The notes beneath the pieces are model-generated. The model was given only the letters and a program-made list of their open reading frames with translations, was not told where the DNA came from and did no database searches. From assembly GCA_034429275.1 (NCBI GenBank), contig DAOUFU010000076.1, positions 1 to 40,174 of the forward strand: a DNA stretch of 40,174 nt. Direction: 5' to 3'. Shown piece after piece: positions 32,612 through 40,052 of the stretch. Origin of the DNA: DAOUFU01 sp034429275 (GTDB lineage: Bacteria; Chloroflexota; Anaerolineae; Aggregatilineales; Aggregatilineaceae). The translations under genes and the position numbers were made by a program. The number at the start of each line of letters is the position of its first letter. Position 1 is the stretch's first letter.

Positions 32612-32632
32612 AAAACACCCGCCTGGGGCGGG
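32612..32632 (-). terminator. First of two tandem terminators for the TIM-barrel gene
   Basis: On the minus strand CCCGCC, 3-nt loop, GGCGGG, then TGTTTTG. It begins about 33 nt after the stop of the gene ending at 32665. Confidence 0.6.
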
Positions 32633-32664
32633 GTGAGGAGAGATAGCGAGGGAGAGAGGAGGGA

Positions 32665-33498
32665 TCAGGCTGTGGCGGAAGGAATTCCCAGGCGCGCACG
32701 CGCGATACGCAGCGCGTCCCGTGTGCGCACTGTCTCCTGGCTGATGCTGACCGGCTGCATCCCATGCCAGCCGAATGTTGTCATATACTCAACGGTGAGT
32801 GCTCCCCGGTAGCCAACCCGGTGCAGGTCTTCCAACAGCTGCGGAATGTTCAGGATGCCATCGTGGTGAGCGGTTTGCAGGCAGTTGCGCTTGGCCTGGC
32901 GGACCTGCACATGGGCGACATGTTCCATGATCGGCTCGATCTCGCGCCGCACAATCCCCTGGCACAAGAAATGGGCATAATCGAGGGTGACGCTCAGGCC
33001 GGGCACAGCGTTCAGCAGGATCAGGGCTTGTTCTGGGTGTTGGGCAACCGAGTCCATGTGCGGCTCGAATGAGATACGCAGGTCGGTATCATCGGCAGCG
33101 GCGAGCATTCGCATCAGGGCAGGGACGGCGCGTGCCAGGCTATGGTCAGGGCCATCGGCGTGGATAATACCGGGCGAGACCGTAATGCCCGGCGTCCCCA
33201 GTGCCAAAGCAAAGGGAATCAGGCGCTCGAACAGGGTCAATTGGGCTTCGCGGCGGGCCGGGTCTGGTGAATTGACATGGGGCAACATGATGTAGAGATC
33301 GGTCAGCGTGAGGTCAAACGGCGCGAGCAGGTCTCGCACGGCATTCGCTTCGGCCTCAGGATAGGCCGCAGCCCGATCGACATCCAGGTGCGGCCCGGTT
33401 CCCAGGTCGATATTGCGAAACCCCAGCCGGGCAATTGTGCCGATGGCGTCTTCCAGGGACAGGTTGTTATAGGCCCAGGCGTGACAGGCGATCTCCAT
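32665..33498 (-). CDS. Sugar phosphate isomerase/epimerase-like TIM-barrel protein
   Basis: A 277-aa member of the xylose-isomerase-like TIM-barrel superfamily (AP endonuclease 2 fold). It has an N-terminal CHAWAYNNLSLEDAIGTIAR, RLGFRNIDLGTG, LRISFEPHMDSV with a likely metal-ligand Glu, LSVTLDYAHFLCQG with Asp/His, AHVQVRQAKRN and a terminal LTVEYMTT Glu. This ordering of E, D/H, H and E is the usual metal site. Substrate unknown (inositol, ketose or a derivative are typical). AGGAGG lies 6 nt before ATG 33498. It stands alone, with two terminators behind it. Confidence 0.82.
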   Translation of the reverse strand: MEIACHAWAYNNLSLEDAIGTIARLGFRNIDLGTGPHLDVDRAAAYPEAEANAVRDLLAPFDLTLTDLYIMLPHVNSPDPARREAQLTLFERLIPFALALGTPGITVSPGIIHADGPDHSLARAVPALMRMLAAADDTDLRISFEPHMDSVAQHPEQALILLNAVPGLSVTLDYAHFLCQGIVRREIEPIMEHVAHVQVRQAKRNCLQTAHHDGILNIPQLLEDLHRVGYRGALTVEYMTTFGWHGMQPVSISQETVRTRDALRIARARLGIPSATA

Positions 33499-33530
33499 GA
33501 AAATCCTCCTGTGGATCAGCGCTTCTGCCG

Positions 33531-33536
33531 ATTATA
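33531..33536 (-). promoter_or_regulatory. -10 element of the TIM-barrel gene
   Basis: Perfect TATAAT on the minus strand 33 nt before ATG 33498, with only a poor TGTCCC at 17 nt. Confidence 0.45.
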
Positions 33537-33583
33537 CGCAGGTCGTTGTGATCGGGACAGTAGCATATCATAGTCCGGCGAGA

Positions 33584-34132
33584 TCAGGGGCGAGCGCTCA
33601 ATTGTACTTCAACGGTGATACCCTGGGCCGGGCGTGGCACGGCCATCAACAGGGGTTCGACCAGCTCATAATCACAGCCGGAACGCACGATCAAGTGCAG
33701 GTCGAGGACCATCACGGGCGGCTGGGCCATCAGTTCCGTGCTGACGATATGGGCAGAGTCGCAGCCGCGCACGGTCTGAACTGCGCCAACCAGCAGGTGC
33801 CCGGAAAAGTCGAAGGTGGGACGGCTTATCGGAGTAGGGCACAGCTCCGATTGTTCAACTTCGTCGAAAAATTCATCCATCTCGGTGGAAGTGCGCCATA
33901 CCCAGGTCATCGGCGCGCGGCTGGCGAAATACTCAAAACACACGCCGTCCAGTAACCGGGTCTCGTTGGCGAAAGGGCCGGTATCTGAAGATATTCCTGC
34001 GCCAGGCATCATGCTGGGCGTGGGCATAGCCGGAAATGTATCCGGGGACGGGGCGGTGGGCGAAAGGTCGGTATTGAGCGAGCACGCGGCCAGCAGCAGG
34101 CAAATAGTGATCCATAGACAGCGACGCACCAT
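33584..34132 (-). CDS. Lipoprotein of unknown function
   Basis: A 182-aa exported lipoprotein. A short signal with lipobox LLLAACS puts the lipid-bearing Cys at residue 17. A Ser/Pro/Thr-rich linker (about 20-60) leads to a small globular domain with four cysteines (for example CFEYFA, SELCPTP, RGCDS, SGCDYE) that could form two disulphides. No family recognised. AGGAA lies about 10 nt before ATG 34132. It is divergent from the nucleoside kinase genes. Confidence 0.75.
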   Translation of the reverse strand: MVRRCLWITICLLLAACSLNTDLSPTAPSPDTFPAMPTPSMMPGAGISSDTGPFANETRLLDGVCFEYFASRAPMTWVWRTSTEMDEFFDEVEQSELCPTPISRPTFDFSGHLLVGAVQTVRGCDSAHIVSTELMAQPPVMVLDLHLIVRSGCDYELVEPLLMAVPRPAQGITVEVQLSARP

Positions 34133-34174
34133 AGGAAAACTGTTCCTGAAAAAAACTCATAAACGATGCGTGTA

Positions 34175-34203
34175 ATTCTAGCGAAAAGCCGGCTGGCTGT
34201 CGC
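34175..34203 (-). promoter_or_regulatory. Candidate promoter of the lipoprotein gene
   Basis: On the minus strand GCGACA (34203-34198), 17 nt, TAGAAT (34180-34175). Start would be near 34168, 36 nt before the ATG. Confidence 0.5.
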
Positions 34204-34223
34204 TGAAAGGAACCGCTCACAAG

Positions 34224-34252
34224 TGGACGTAAACCCCTGCGCGACGTATACT
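34224..34252 (+). promoter_or_regulatory. Promoter of the deoxynucleoside kinase operon
   Basis: TGGACG (34224-34229), 17 nt, TATACT (34247-34252). Start would be near 34259, about 55 nt before ATG 34314. It is back to back with the lipoprotein promoter. Confidence 0.55.
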
Positions 34253-34313
34253 GAGGCGTGGCGTATCTGGCGATTCACCCGCCGCGCCAGGGTCGGGTTT
34301 ATCACACGATGGA

Positions 34314-35372
34314 ATGCGGATGAATACCTCAGAAGCTTATATCACTGTTGAGGGCGTGATTGGCGTGGGAAAAACCACGTTGGCACGCATGTTTCAAAAG
34401 GAAATCGACGCTCAACTTGTTCTGGAAGTATTCGAAGAAAATCCTTTCCTGAGCAGTTTCTATGGTGACCGTGCACGGTATGCTTTTCAGACGCAGATAT
34501 TTTTCCTGCTCAGCCGCTACCATCAGCAGCGGCAGTTGTCGCGCATCCCGCGCCCGCTGATCAGCGACTATATGTTTGAAAAGGATCGGTTATTTGCCCA
34601 GGTCAATCTTCAGGGCGATGAGTTGGATACCTATTACAGCGTACATGACGCACTGGCTGAAAATATCGTCCGGCCCGACCTGGTGGTTTTTCTCAAGGCG
34701 ACTACTGAAACCCTGATGAACCGGATCACCATGCGGGACCGACCGTATGAGCGCAATATGGAAGAAGCTTATATCGACCGGCTGCGGACAGCTTATGACC
34801 AGTTTTTCGCCACATACCAAGCTGCGCCGGTCGTGACAATCGATACCAATGGCGTCGATTTTGTGCGCAGTGCTGAGGATCGCGAGGCCGTGTTTGCGCG
34901 GATACGTTCGGCGCTGGGCGAAGGACCGCGCCAGCCTGCGCTGCCGGGATTGGATGCGGGGCAGATTGCCGTGGCTGCGACACCGGCGGCAGTGGCTGCG
35001 ACCCCGGATGATGACCTGGTCTCCAGCGCCCGTCGATTGGGCGATTTCCAGCGCTTTCACGAGCGGCTTGATCAGCAGAAACAGTTCCTAACCGACCCGT
35101 ATCTCAATTTTATTCTGCTGCAAGAAGAGATGGGGGAACTGGCACGGGCGTTTGCCCAGCGGTGGGTGGCCGAAGCTACCGGTCAGTTTGACAGCACCCT
35201 GCCTGCTATCCGCGAGGAACTGGCGGACGTGCTGGCATATATCCTGAAGCTGGCAAATTATGCCGGGATCAATCTTGAAGACGCCTATCTGGACAAAATG
35301 CGCCAGAACATGGGGCGCGAATGGCCAACCTCTGGAACAGAGAAGGCAGATCGCCATGATGCATCCGCTTAA
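34314..35372 (+). CDS. Deoxynucleoside kinase fused to MazG-like pyrophosphohydrolase domain
   Basis: A 352-aa two-domain protein. Residues 8-200 form a deoxyadenosine/deoxyguanosine kinase-type domain: P-loop GVIGVGKTT (14-22), EENPF (41-45), ISDYMFEKDRLFA (83-95) and lid RDRPYERN (141-148). After an Ala/Pro/Asp linker (about 202-235), residues 245-338 carry the all-alpha NTP pyrophosphohydrolase motif: LLQEEMGELARAF (E271, E272, E275) and REELADVLAY (E302, D305). The kinase would phosphorylate deoxynucleosides, and the MazG domain would hydrolyse some (d)NTP to the monophosphate. ATG 34314 or 34320. The next kinase gene overlaps by 17 nt. Confidence 0.88.
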   Translation: MRMNTSEAYITVEGVIGVGKTTLARMFQKEIDAQLVLEVFEENPFLSSFYGDRARYAFQTQIFFLLSRYHQQRQLSRIPRPLISDYMFEKDRLFAQVNLQGDELDTYYSVHDALAENIVRPDLVVFLKATTETLMNRITMRDRPYERNMEEAYIDRLRTAYDQFFATYQAAPVVTIDTNGVDFVRSAEDREAVFARIRSALGEGPRQPALPGLDAGQIAVAATPAAVAATPDDDLVSSARRLGDFQRFHERLDQQKQFLTDPYLNFILLQEEMGELARAFAQRWVAEATGQFDSTLPAIREELADVLAYILKLANYAGINLEDAYLDKMRQNMGREWPTSGTEKADRHDASA

Positions 35373-36030
35373 CCCCGACAAGCGTTTCGTGGCCATCGCC
35401 GGCAATATCGGCGTGGGCAAATCGACTCTGACCGGAATCCTGGCCGATGCATTTGGGTGGAACCCTTTTTATGAGGCGGTGGACGAAAACCCCTACCTGG
35501 CGGACTTTTACGCAGATATGCAGCGGTGGAGCTTTCATTCGCAGGTATTTTTCCTGTCGCGCCGTTTGCAGCATCACCGCCAGCTGGTCGATCATGTGGG
35601 GTCGGTGGTGCAGGATCGCAGCGTGTACGAGGACGCGGAGATTTTCGCCCATAACCTGTACGATCAGGGCCAGATGAGCGAGCGCGACTATCGCGCTTAT
35701 CGCGATCTGTACGAAGGGATTCGGGCATTTTTACCGCCGCCGGATTTGTTGGTCTACCTGAAAAGCGATGTCGATACGCTGCTGCTGCGAATCAAACAGC
35801 GCGGGCGCGATTTTGAGCGCGATATCTCGCCGGACTATCTGGATCGACTCAACCGCCTGTATGAGGATTGGATTGGGCGGTGGAGCAGTTGCCCGGTGTT
35901 GGTTGTGCCGGCCAATGCGATGGATTTCCAGCACGACGAGGCAGCGCGGGCTGCCGTCACCGAGGCGGTGCGAGACATCCTCAAGCCAGCGCCCATTCGC
36001 CAGATGCGTTGGCCCGCAAAACCTGGGTAG
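35356..36030 (+). CDS. Deoxynucleoside kinase (dCK/dGK/dAK family)
   Basis: A 224-aa kinase that uses a nucleoside triphosphate to phosphorylate a deoxynucleoside. P-loop GNIGVGKST (16-24), VDENPYLADFY (42-52), the DRS motif in VVQDRSVYEDAEIFA (85-99) and the lid RGRDFERD (149-156) are all present. It differs from the first kinase, which has SDY in place of DRS, suggesting different nucleoside preferences, as in paired dGK/dAK systems of Gram-positive bacteria (analogy). ATG 35356 or 35359; AAGG lies upstream. Confidence 0.9.
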   Translation: MMHPLNPDKRFVAIAGNIGVGKSTLTGILADAFGWNPFYEAVDENPYLADFYADMQRWSFHSQVFFLSRRLQHHRQLVDHVGSVVQDRSVYEDAEIFAHNLYDQGQMSERDYRAYRDLYEGIRAFLPPPDLLVYLKSDVDTLLLRIKQRGRDFERDISPDYLDRLNRLYEDWIGRWSSCPVLVVPANAMDFQHDEAARAAVTEAVRDILKPAPIRQMRWPAKPG

Positions 36031-36067
36031 CAAGGTGGGGCACTGTGGGGGCACGGGGCGTCTGTGA

Positions 36068-36073
36068 TAGAAT
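36068..36073 (+). promoter_or_regulatory. Candidate -10 of the GAF-PAS kinase gene
   Basis: TAGAAT lies 28 nt before ATG 36102 in a 71-nt gap. No matching -35. Confidence 0.3.
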
Positions 36074-36101
36074 AGGCGTAGCGGAGTCAGGAGCGGGGGG
36101 T

Positions 36102-37718
36102 ATGAGTGTTTCTCAGGTCTTCCAGGTACGTCTTAGCGAGTCACTTCGCCTGGCGCTGGTGTATCGGCTGGCCCATGAACTGAACGGTGACCTGTCTTCG
36201 GCGGATGTGCTGCGGCGGGTGCTGAACGCGACCGCTGAGGCATTGGGCACGCCTCACGCCAGCATTGTTGCCCTGAAGAATGGCAAGCTTCACGCAGCGT
36301 ATGCTCTTGGTGGCGGCAGCGCCGACCCGCGACCGGTGATCGAGCATGTGCTCGCCAATGGGTTGATGGGCTTCGTGCTGCACAACTATCGCACCGTCAT
36401 TGTGAACGATATAACCTGCAATCCGTTGTGGCTGCCCCTGCCCAATCAACCTCTGTCGCCGCAGCAGGGATCGGCGTTGTGCGTGCCGCTCATTCATTCG
36501 GGTGAGGTGGTGGGCGTCATGACCCTGGCACACCCCATTACGTCGTACTTCACAGCGGACGCGGTGAACCTCACGGCGACTGTTAGCGAGATGGGGGCGG
36601 CTGCACTCGCCAATACGTTGCTGCTCGAAACGACGCGCCAGGCTGAATACCGGTATACCGCCTTGTTCAATGATGTGATTGTGCCTATCCTGATCACCGA
36701 TGATCGGGGCGAAATTCTCTCGGCCAACCAACGGGCCTGTGAATTTTTGGGATACAGCGCTGTCGAATTGGTTGGGAAAAGCATCCTGACGCTTCATCGG
36801 ATGGGGGCTGGCCCGATGGGCGAGGATCACTTCGATCATCTCAAGCGCGGGGTGGAAGAGCGCTTCCGTTCGGTGATCTGGACCAAAGATGGATCGGAGC
36901 GTTTGGTCGAGGTCTATGCCAAACGACTGGGTGGCCCACATGGTGACTCGATCCAGTGGATTGAGCACGATCTGACGGCGCAGATTTCAATGGAGCAGTT
37001 GCGCAACGACCTGAGCGCCATGGTGTATCATGACATGCGCGGGCCGCTCGGCAATGTCTATACCAGCATTCAGGCGCTGCAGACTCTGCTGGCCCAGTAT
37101 CCTAATCCCAACGTGCAGACCTTACTGAACCTGGCGAAACGCAGTGAGCGGCAGGTGCGCCGAATGGTCGATTCGCTGCTGGACGTGCAGCGCCTGGAGG
37201 CAGGCAATAAGCTACTCAGCCGCGCGAATAACAACCTGGATGCCATTATCCAGAATGCGATAGAGCAGATTCGGCCCCTGGCGGACGAGAAACACATTGT
37301 CCTGCGCCTTGTCTTAGACGACGACCTGCCCCAGTTGTATATCGATGGAGAAATGGTCGAGCGCGTGCTGGTCAACCTGCTGGACAATGCCATCAAATAT
37401 TCCGAAGAGGGAAGCCCGGTCACGATCAGCACTGCGAAGAGCGCACAGGAGGTTTTTGTGCGCGTCAAGGACAGCGGCCCTGGCATCCCGCCCGAAGCGC
37501 AGGCTTCGATCTTCGATAAGTTCTCGCGGGTAAAATATCGCGGGGTTCCGCACGGGATGGGGTTAGGGTTGGCCTTCTGCAAGCTGGCGATTGATGCGCA
37601 CGGCGGCAGAATCTGGGTGAAGAGCGAGCCGAATGAAGGCTCAGTTTTCACATTTGCCTTGCCGGTTGAAGCGCCCCCGACCAAAGAACTGCCGCGCCTG
37701 GGAATGGCGGCACAATAG
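36102..37718 (+). CDS. Soluble GAF-PAS sensor histidine kinase
   Basis: A 538-aa cytoplasmic histidine kinase without membrane helices. A GAF domain covers about 28-180 and a PAS domain about 185-295 (LFNDVIVPILITDDRGEILS, ANQRACEFLGYSAVELVGKS). HisKA has AMVYHDMRGPLGNVYTSIQA with His310. HATPase_c shows NLLDNAIKYSEEG, VKDSGPGIPPEAQ and GMGLGLAFCKLAIDAHGGRI. It is related to the C-terminal half of the kinase at 16841. No response regulator is adjacent. ATG 36102 follows a G-rich ribosome site (GGAGCGGGGGG); the frame upstream overlaps the nucleoside kinase and is rejected. Confidence 0.93.
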   Translation: MSVSQVFQVRLSESLRLALVYRLAHELNGDLSSADVLRRVLNATAEALGTPHASIVALKNGKLHAAYALGGGSADPRPVIEHVLANGLMGFVLHNYRTVIVNDITCNPLWLPLPNQPLSPQQGSALCVPLIHSGEVVGVMTLAHPITSYFTADAVNLTATVSEMGAAALANTLLLETTRQAEYRYTALFNDVIVPILITDDRGEILSANQRACEFLGYSAVELVGKSILTLHRMGAGPMGEDHFDHLKRGVEERFRSVIWTKDGSERLVEVYAKRLGGPHGDSIQWIEHDLTAQISMEQLRNDLSAMVYHDMRGPLGNVYTSIQALQTLLAQYPNPNVQTLLNLAKRSERQVRRMVDSLLDVQRLEAGNKLLSRANNNLDAIIQNAIEQIRPLADEKHIVLRLVLDDDLPQLYIDGEMVERVLVNLLDNAIKYSEEGSPVTISTAKSAQEVFVRVKDSGPGIPPEAQASIFDKFSRVKYRGVPHGMGLGLAFCKLAIDAHGGRIWVKSEPNEGSVFTFALPVEAPPTKELPRLGMAAQ

Positions 37719-37775
37719 GTCTGGTGATGCTGACAGTAAAGGGTTCACACTGAGCTTGTACCTAGAGGATGAGTA

Positions 37776-38822
37776 ATGCTGCTCGTGCCCGGATGGAAAT
37801 GTCGTGCCGGCTTGATGGCCGGATTGTTGGCAGGGTTGGTGTTGACCGCTTGCGGTGGAAATGCTCAACCGTTGATCGTCACCCTTGCTCCGAGCGCTAC
37901 ACCTACCGCGACAGAGACTCCGCGCGCGGCTGCGGGTGTAGTCTATCATACGTCCACGCCTGTGCCGACGCGGATGCCCACTACGCCGACTCCCGGCCCT
38001 TCGCCAACCCCGCTGATTGCGCCGACCGCTTCTCCGGCTGCGGCTACACTGACGGCCACGCGCGCTCCCACAAGGATTGGGCTGACGGTCGAGTATTTTA
38101 CTACGGACAGCGAATATGTGACCCCAGGGCAAAACGTGACTTTGTTCTGGTCCACACGCGGGGCGCAGGCAGCACGCATCTTCCGGGTAAATGACGAGGG
38201 AACTCGCATCTTCCAGTGGGACGTCAACATCGCGGGCACGCTGACTATCGCGACACGCAGCAGCGATCGTGAAGTGGCGCGATTCGTGCTCGAGGCACAG
38301 TCCGGCGAAACAGTGGTGGAGCAGCAGCTGCTGATTCCTCTGCGCTGCCCAGAGGTGTGGTTCTTCGACCCGCCGCCCGATGCCTGCCCGGCTGGCCCTT
38401 ACCAGTTCTCGCAGCAGGCCGAACAGACATTTGAGCGCGGCAGGATGATCTGGGTTCAGTCGCAGGATCGGATATATGTGATTTTTGAAGATGGTCTTGC
38501 GCCGCGATGGGTGCAGTACCCTGACAATTTCGCCGAGGGTGATCCGGAACGGGATGACTCTCTGGTCGCGCCGCCGGGCCTGGAACAGCCCGTGCGTGGG
38601 TTCGGAGCAGTCTGGCGGGCAAATCCGCGTGTGCGGGAGCGATTGGGGTGGGCTAATAGCCCGGAGATCGCGTTTGAAGGCATGATCCAGGCAGATTCAG
38701 CCGAGCCAAGCGTGGCAACCCAATATCTGCGAATGCGAGAGGGGGCCATCCTGGCGCTGAATGCGCGTACAACGGAATGGACCATCATCCCTGCCCCCGG
38801 CGGCAGCGCCGGTACACCGTAA
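37776..38822 (+). CDS. Lipoprotein with Thr/Pro linker and beta-rich C-terminal domain
   Basis: A 348-aa lipoprotein. The signal ends with lipobox VLTACGG (Cys about 26). A linker of Thr, Pro, Ala and Ser (about 35-105) leads to an Ig-like segment with YVTPGQNVTLFWSTRGAQAA and a C-terminal module with three cysteine-containing turns (LRCPEVWFF, DACPAGPYQF) and RGFGAVWRANPRVRERLGWA, a repeat pattern often seen in Chloroflexota surface lipoproteins. No enzyme motif. GAGGATGAG precedes ATG 37776. Confidence 0.78.
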   Translation: MLLVPGWKCRAGLMAGLLAGLVLTACGGNAQPLIVTLAPSATPTATETPRAAAGVVYHTSTPVPTRMPTTPTPGPSPTPLIAPTASPAAATLTATRAPTRIGLTVEYFTTDSEYVTPGQNVTLFWSTRGAQAARIFRVNDEGTRIFQWDVNIAGTLTIATRSSDREVARFVLEAQSGETVVEQQLLIPLRCPEVWFFDPPPDACPAGPYQFSQQAEQTFERGRMIWVQSQDRIYVIFEDGLAPRWVQYPDNFAEGDPERDDSLVAPPGLEQPVRGFGAVWRANPRVRERLGWANSPEIAFEGMIQADSAEPSVATQYLRMREGAILALNARTTEWTIIPAPGGSAGTP

Positions 38823-38842
38823 TCAAGCGATAAGGACACGTG

Positions 38843-40003
38843 ATGCTAAATGAACCTGGACACCGGGCAGTTGGCCAGCCGGACGGCCCGCCCGTGGTGC
38901 GAGACGTGGATCTTCCCCGGCAGACCTATGAGCCAGAGCTTGAAACTGCCGTGCGAGCGGTGATGGCAATCGAGCGCATCGAGCAGAACACATCTGCCCC
39001 AGTAGTCGTGGCGTTCACCGGTCGCCTGCTGCTGGAAAGCTCAGCGGCGTTTGAACAGCTTGACCAGGCATTTGCGGCGGTGAACTGCCACGCCATCCTG
39101 ACTCAAGACGACCAGGGGCGTCATGTCGTGCTGGCACTGAGGGGGAGGGCCGAGCCAAAACCACGCCCGGTGTGGCCCAATGTGGTCCTGCTGCTGTTCA
39201 CCCTGCTGAGCCTGCTGTATGTTGGGGCTGCGCACGAGGCCGGGATGAAAGGGGATGATGATCTTTCGCTGTGGCGAGGTATTCCCTATGCGGCCAGTAT
39301 GCTCCTGATCCTGGGATCGCACGAGCTGGGCCACTATTTTGCAGGGCGTTACCACGGCGTGCACGTGACTCTGCCCTATTTCATTCCGTTCCCCGGTTTT
39401 TTTGGCACGATGGGGGCATTCATCCAGATTCGCGGCCCGATGCGCAACCGCAAGCAGTTGTTTGATTTGGGTGTAGCGGGGCCGTTGGCCGGTTTGGTGG
39501 TCGCGCTGCCGATCCTGATCATTGGGCTGGCGACATCCAAGGTCGAACCGCTGCCCACCGGTGAGGATTACCTGATCGAGGGGAATTCGGCGCTGTATGC
39601 GGGGGCCAAGTATGCAGTGTTTGGGCGGCTGCTGCCCGGCGATCATGAGGATGTATTCATTAACCAGCTTGCGAAGGCTGGCTGGACCGGGTTGTTCCTC
39701 ACCGGTTTGAACCTGATTCCCCTGGGTCAGCTGGACGGCGGGCATATCATGTTCACTTTGTTTGGCGTGCGCGCCCGGCGGCTGTATTGGCCGGTGGTGG
39801 GCGCGGTCTTTTTGCTATCGTTTTTCAATTCGGTCTGGTTGTTATGGGCGCTGCTGTTGTTCTTCCTGGGGCGCGCCTATGCTACTCCGCTCGACTCGGT
39901 TACTGAGCTGGACAGGCGGCGGCGATGGTTGGGGTATGTTACCCTGGTGATCTTTGTGCTGGTCTTTGTGCCCAGCCCGCTGACTATCGTCACGGCCAAT
40001 TGA
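38843..40003 (+). CDS. M50 site-2 metalloprotease, EGY-like
   Basis: A 386-aa membrane-embedded zinc protease. The zinc motif is GSHELGHYFAGRYHG (HELGH at 160-164), and the second ligand lies in LNLIPLGQLDGGH (289-301). About seven helices follow residue 113. Residues 30-105 form a small soluble domain before the first helix, the arrangement seen in plant and cyanobacterial EGY-type proteases. Such enzymes cut membrane proteins within a helix, for instance anti-sigma factors; the substrate here is unknown. GTG 38840 is in frame, but AAGGA spacing favours ATG 38843. Confidence 0.88.
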   Translation: MLNEPGHRAVGQPDGPPVVRDVDLPRQTYEPELETAVRAVMAIERIEQNTSAPVVVAFTGRLLLESSAAFEQLDQAFAAVNCHAILTQDDQGRHVVLALRGRAEPKPRPVWPNVVLLLFTLLSLLYVGAAHEAGMKGDDDLSLWRGIPYAASMLLILGSHELGHYFAGRYHGVHVTLPYFIPFPGFFGTMGAFIQIRGPMRNRKQLFDLGVAGPLAGLVVALPILIIGLATSKVEPLPTGEDYLIEGNSALYAGAKYAVFGRLLPGDHEDVFINQLAKAGWTGLFLTGLNLIPLGQLDGGHIMFTLFGVRARRLYWPVVGAVFLLSFFNSVWLLWALLLFFLGRAYATPLDSVTELDRRRRWLGYVTLVIFVLVFVPSPLTIVTAN

Positions 40004-40052
40004 TACGCGACCGGATTTTTGAGATTCTTCCGCTATCACCGGGAAACCTACG

